A stretch of DNA of 8,091 nucleotides from Clostridia bacterium. GTDB taxonomy: Bacteria > Bacillota > Clostridia > Oscillospirales > Acutalibacteraceae. This document shows, one piece after another, positions 6,326 through 8,091 of the stretch. How positions within the stretch are numbered: the first letter of the stretch is position 1; each line of letters starts with the position of its first letter. The notes beneath the pieces are model-generated. The model saw only the letters and a program-made list of their open reading frames with translations. It ran no database searches and had not been told where the DNA came from. The stretch is from NCBI GenBank assembly GCA_900766895.1, contig CAAFXF010000051.1, forward strand, positions 1 to 8,091. The letters are read 5' to 3'. The translations under genes and the position numbers were made by a program.

Positions 6326-7681
6326 TCAAAGATTGCTATTGCCTTTGGATTTGATATAATGATACCTCTTGTTTTTGCCAACGATAAAGGCTACCGATAC
6401 AACCAAGGCAAATGTCTCCGCTACTGTGATTGACAGCCATATTGCACCCTTGCCGAAAATTGCAGGCAGTACAAAAACACAAACAATCTGGAACAGCAGG
6501 GTTCGTGCAAATGATATAACTGCACTGACGAAGCCGTTATTAAGGGCAGTGAAAAATGCAGAGGCATAAATGTTATATCCTACAATCAGATACGACAGCG
6601 AAAACAGCCTAAACGCCATAACCGTAAGCTCATACAGACCTTGGTCATATCCGACATAAACCTTTGATATAGGACCTGCAAAAACAACCGAAGCCACTGT
6701 AATAAACAATGAAAACATAAACAGCACGCCGATGCTTTTTTTGAAAATGTTTTGAAGCTCTGATTCATTTTTTGCTCCGTAATTATATCCCACAATAGGA
6801 GCAGAGCCGATAGAATATCCTATGAACATTGACAAAAACAAAAAGTTTACATACATAATTGTTCCGTATGCCGCAACACCGTCCTCGCCGTAATATTTCA
6901 TAAGCTGATAATTGTAAATCATACTTACCAGATTCATTGACAAATTACTCATAAGCTCGGACGAGCCGTTTGTGCACGCCTTAAGCAAATCCCTTGCATA
7001 AAAATGAGTTTTGCAAAGACGCAGAGAGCTTGTATTTTTTCGCATAAAATATATGAGTGGAATTATTCCACCGAGACTTTCGCCCGTTACGGTTGCAGCA
7101 GCGGCACCCACAATGCCCCACTTGAAAAAGCCTACAAAAACAAAATCCAAAATAATATTGGTAAATCCTGCCGTAAGGGTTACCGCAAGTCCTATTTGTG
7201 GCTTGCCCGCCGTTGCCATAAAGCTTTGAAAAAACACCTGAAGCATAAACGGAGCAACACTTATCGTTATAATTCTGCCGTACAAAATGCAGTACGGAAG
7301 CATTTCGCCGTCTGCACCGAGAAGCTTTGCTATCTGTGGCATAGCAATTTCACCAAGCACAAAAATCACCATTCCGAAAGCAATGGTGATATACACAAGC
7401 ATTGAGAATATTTCGTTAGCCTTTTTCTTTTTGCCCTCACCTAACACTCTGGAAACAATAGCGTTTCCACCTGTTCCGAGCATAAAGCCTACTACGCTGA
7501 GCATCATCAAAAAAGGCATAATCAAATTGACTGCGGCAAATTGTGTTTTGCCTGTATAATTAGACACAAAATATCCGTCAACCACGTTATACACTGATGA
7601 AAAAACCATCATTACTATTGATGGCACGGTAAACCTTATCAGCCTGCTATAATTAAAATGGTCGGAAATTTGTATTTTCAT
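6326..7681 (-). CDS. MATE-family multidrug/metabolite efflux transporter (MepA-like)
   Basis: An inner-membrane antiporter of 451 residues with about 12 spans in two homologous halves, the usual MATE size. MATE proteins use Na+ or H+ gradients to export cationic drugs or metabolites. Signs: VPSIVMMVFSSVYNVVDGYFVS (19-40) in span 1 with D35; GTGGNAIVSRVLGEGKKKKANEIFS (69-93), the MepA-subfamily loop between spans 2 and 3; and in the second half GYSIGSAPIVGYNYGAKNE, the matching loop. AGAGGTAG sits just before the ATG at 7681, with a near-consensus promoter upstream. The response regulator follows after 71 bp with no hairpin terminator seen between, so exporter, regulator and kinase may be one transcript. 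The substrate cannot be told from sequence; antimicrobial compounds are only one option. The 3' end is TGA at 6328-6326. Confidence 0.93.
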   Translation of the reverse strand: MKIQISDHFNYSRLIRFTVPSIVMMVFSSVYNVVDGYFVSNYTGKTQFAAVNLIMPFLMMLSVVGFMLGTGGNAIVSRVLGEGKKKKANEIFSMLVYITIAFGMVIFVLGEIAMPQIAKLLGADGEMLPYCILYGRIITISVAPFMLQVFFQSFMATAGKPQIGLAVTLTAGFTNIILDFVFVGFFKWGIVGAAAATVTGESLGGIIPLIYFMRKNTSSLRLCKTHFYARDLLKACTNGSSELMSNLSMNLVSMIYNYQLMKYYGEDGVAAYGTIMYVNFLFLSMFIGYSIGSAPIVGYNYGAKNESELQNIFKKSIGVLFMFSLFITVASVVFAGPISKVYVGYDQGLYELTVMAFRLFSLSYLIVGYNIYASAFFTALNNGFVSAVISFARTLLFQIVCVFVLPAIFGKGAIWLSITVAETFALVVSVAFIVGKNKRYHYIKSKGNSNL

Positions 7682-7712
7682 ATCTACCTCTATAATGCGT
7701 AATACTCAATAG

Positions 7713-7741
7713 ACTATACCATATATATTTTTATATTTCAA
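7713..7741 (-). promoter_or_regulatory. Sigma-70/SigA-type promoter of the MATE gene
   Basis: On the minus strand, a -35 TTGAAA (7741-7736) and a -10 TATAGT (7718-7713) are separated by exactly 17 bases of almost pure A/T. Transcription would begin near 7706, leaving a leader of about 25 bases with the ribosome binding site. It lies only a few bases downstream of the preceding gene's terminator, so the MATE gene starts a new transcription unit. Confidence 0.75.
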
Positions 7742-7748
7742 GCCATAC

Positions 7749-7787
7749 AAAAAGACTCCTCTTATTACAGTAATAACAAGAGGAGCC
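7749..7787 (-). terminator. Rho-independent terminator of the SPFH gene
   Basis: Read on the minus strand, GGCTCCTCTT (7787-7778) pairs with AAGAGGAGTC (7763-7754), ten pairs including one G-T. The loop region can itself pair as ATTA/TAAT. The stem is followed by TTTTT (7753-7749). It starts 13 bases after the stop codon of the SPFH gene and ends 7 bases before the -35 box of the MATE promoter. Confidence 0.9.
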
Positions 7788-7800
7788 GCAATTTAATATT

Positions 7801-8091
7801 TTACTTTTTAACTGTTTCGATAATGCCCTCGGCAAGTCCTGCAACAGACTGAATTTCCGACGGAATGATAATCTTTGTTGCCTGACCGTCAGCAGCCTTT
7901 GCAAATGCTTCAAGTGCCTTTAGCTTGATTACGGCATCATTTGCATTTGCCTCGTTAAGAAGCTTGATAGCCTCTGCGCTTGCCTGCTGAACTGTTTCGA
8001 TAGCCTGTGCCTCACCTTCAGCCTCTCTGATTTTTGCTTCCTTAACAGCCTCGGCACGAAGGATTGCAGATTGCTTTTCTGCCTCTGCCTC
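7801..8091 (-). CDS. C-terminal end of an SPFH/stomatin-prohibitin family protein (QmcA-like), partial
   Basis: Open from the right edge to TAA at 7803-7801, giving 96 residues with no start in the window. It begins with an Ala/Glu-rich coiled coil (EAEAEKQSAILRAEAVKEAK and on through REAEGEAQAIETVQQASAEA), then IKLLNEANANDAVIKLKALEAF, and a compact tail with ADGQATKIIIPSEIQSVAGL. That order of alanine-glutamate coiled coil followed by KIIIPSE is typical of the C-terminal half of bacterial stomatin/QmcA-like proteins. These form membrane-anchored oligomers thought to organise membrane microdomains, often with an NfeD-type partner. The N-terminal membrane anchor and SPFH domain lie outside the window. 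The following terminator ends its transcript, so it appears unlinked to the MATE unit. Family confidence is high; the cellular role in this organism is unknown. Confidence 0.88.
   Translation of the reverse strand, partial: EAEAEKQSAILRAEAVKEAKIREAEGEAQAIETVQQASAEAIKLLNEANANDAVIKLKALEAFAKAADGQATKIIIPSEIQSVAGLAEGIIETVKK

Noticed and set aside
6324..6329. TTGATA as a -35 box for the regulator
   Set aside because: No -10-like hexamer stands 16-18 bases downstream.
6301..6345. Terminator between the MATE gene and the regulator (T-rich minus-strand stretch, CAAAG/CTTTG stem)
   Set aside because: The stem is only 5 bp with an 11-base loop and the T-rich run is too far from it.
7004..7405. 133-codon plus-strand frame inside the MATE gene
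   Set aside because: Antisense shadow; the translation has the Lys/His/Asn-rich look of a complement of hydrophobic codons.
7690..7711. Inverted repeat in the MATE leader (CTAT...ATAG, TATTACGCATTAT)
   Set aside because: The inner part is a mirror, not an inverted repeat; the true arms are only 4 bp, so no operator can be claimed.
1..8091. CRISPR array, tRNA, rRNA, insertion sequence, phage or toxin-antitoxin genes
   Set aside because: No regularly spaced direct repeats, no cloverleaf-like segment and no transposase or integrase motif were seen on either strand.

Overview
This window looks like a chromosomal piece of a moderately AT-rich Gram-positive anaerobe of the class Clostridia. An Oscillospirales (Ruminococcaceae-like) origin is my best guess. 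The grounds are strong AAGGAG-type ribosome binding sites, a CDP-ribitol gene pair, the style of the OmpR-type two-component system, and a hairpin element at 3163-3218 resembling repeats I recall from that group. The taxonomic call is inference. Seven genes are visible; the first and last are cut by the window edges. No gene-free stretch exceeds about 120 bases.

Left part, plus strand (1-3110): a cell-surface polymer operon. The end of a probable polymer-building transferase is followed by tarI (CTP:ribitol-5-phosphate cytidylyltransferase), tarJ (ribulose-5-phosphate reductase) and a multi-span acyltransferase. TarJ and TarI together turn ribulose 5-phosphate into CDP-ribitol. The flanking genes would use it to build a ribitol-phosphate-containing wall polymer or capsule and perhaps acylate it. 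Gaps are 15 bp, -8 bp and 3 bp, so the genes are very probably cotranscribed and coupled. Two hairpins in tandem (3121-3161 and 3189-3225) end the operon.

Right part, minus strand (8091 down to 3224): an SPFH/stomatin-like membrane-scaffold gene, of which only the C-terminal part is present, ends at a good terminator. A near-consensus promoter follows almost at once and drives a MATE-family transporter. Then, after a 71-bp gap without a convincing terminator, come an OmpR-type response regulator and a large (790 aa) multi-span sensor histidine kinase whose start overlaps the regulator gene by 32 bp. Exporter, regulator and kinase probably form a transporter plus sensing module, though co-regulation is inferred from gene order only.

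The two transcription units converge at 3111-3223. I found no CRISPR array, tRNA, rRNA, insertion sequence or phage gene. Most of the window belongs to known families. The least explained parts are the tyrosine-rich extracellular domain of the kinase, the hairpin element at the convergent junction, and the small inverted repeats in front of the response regulator.
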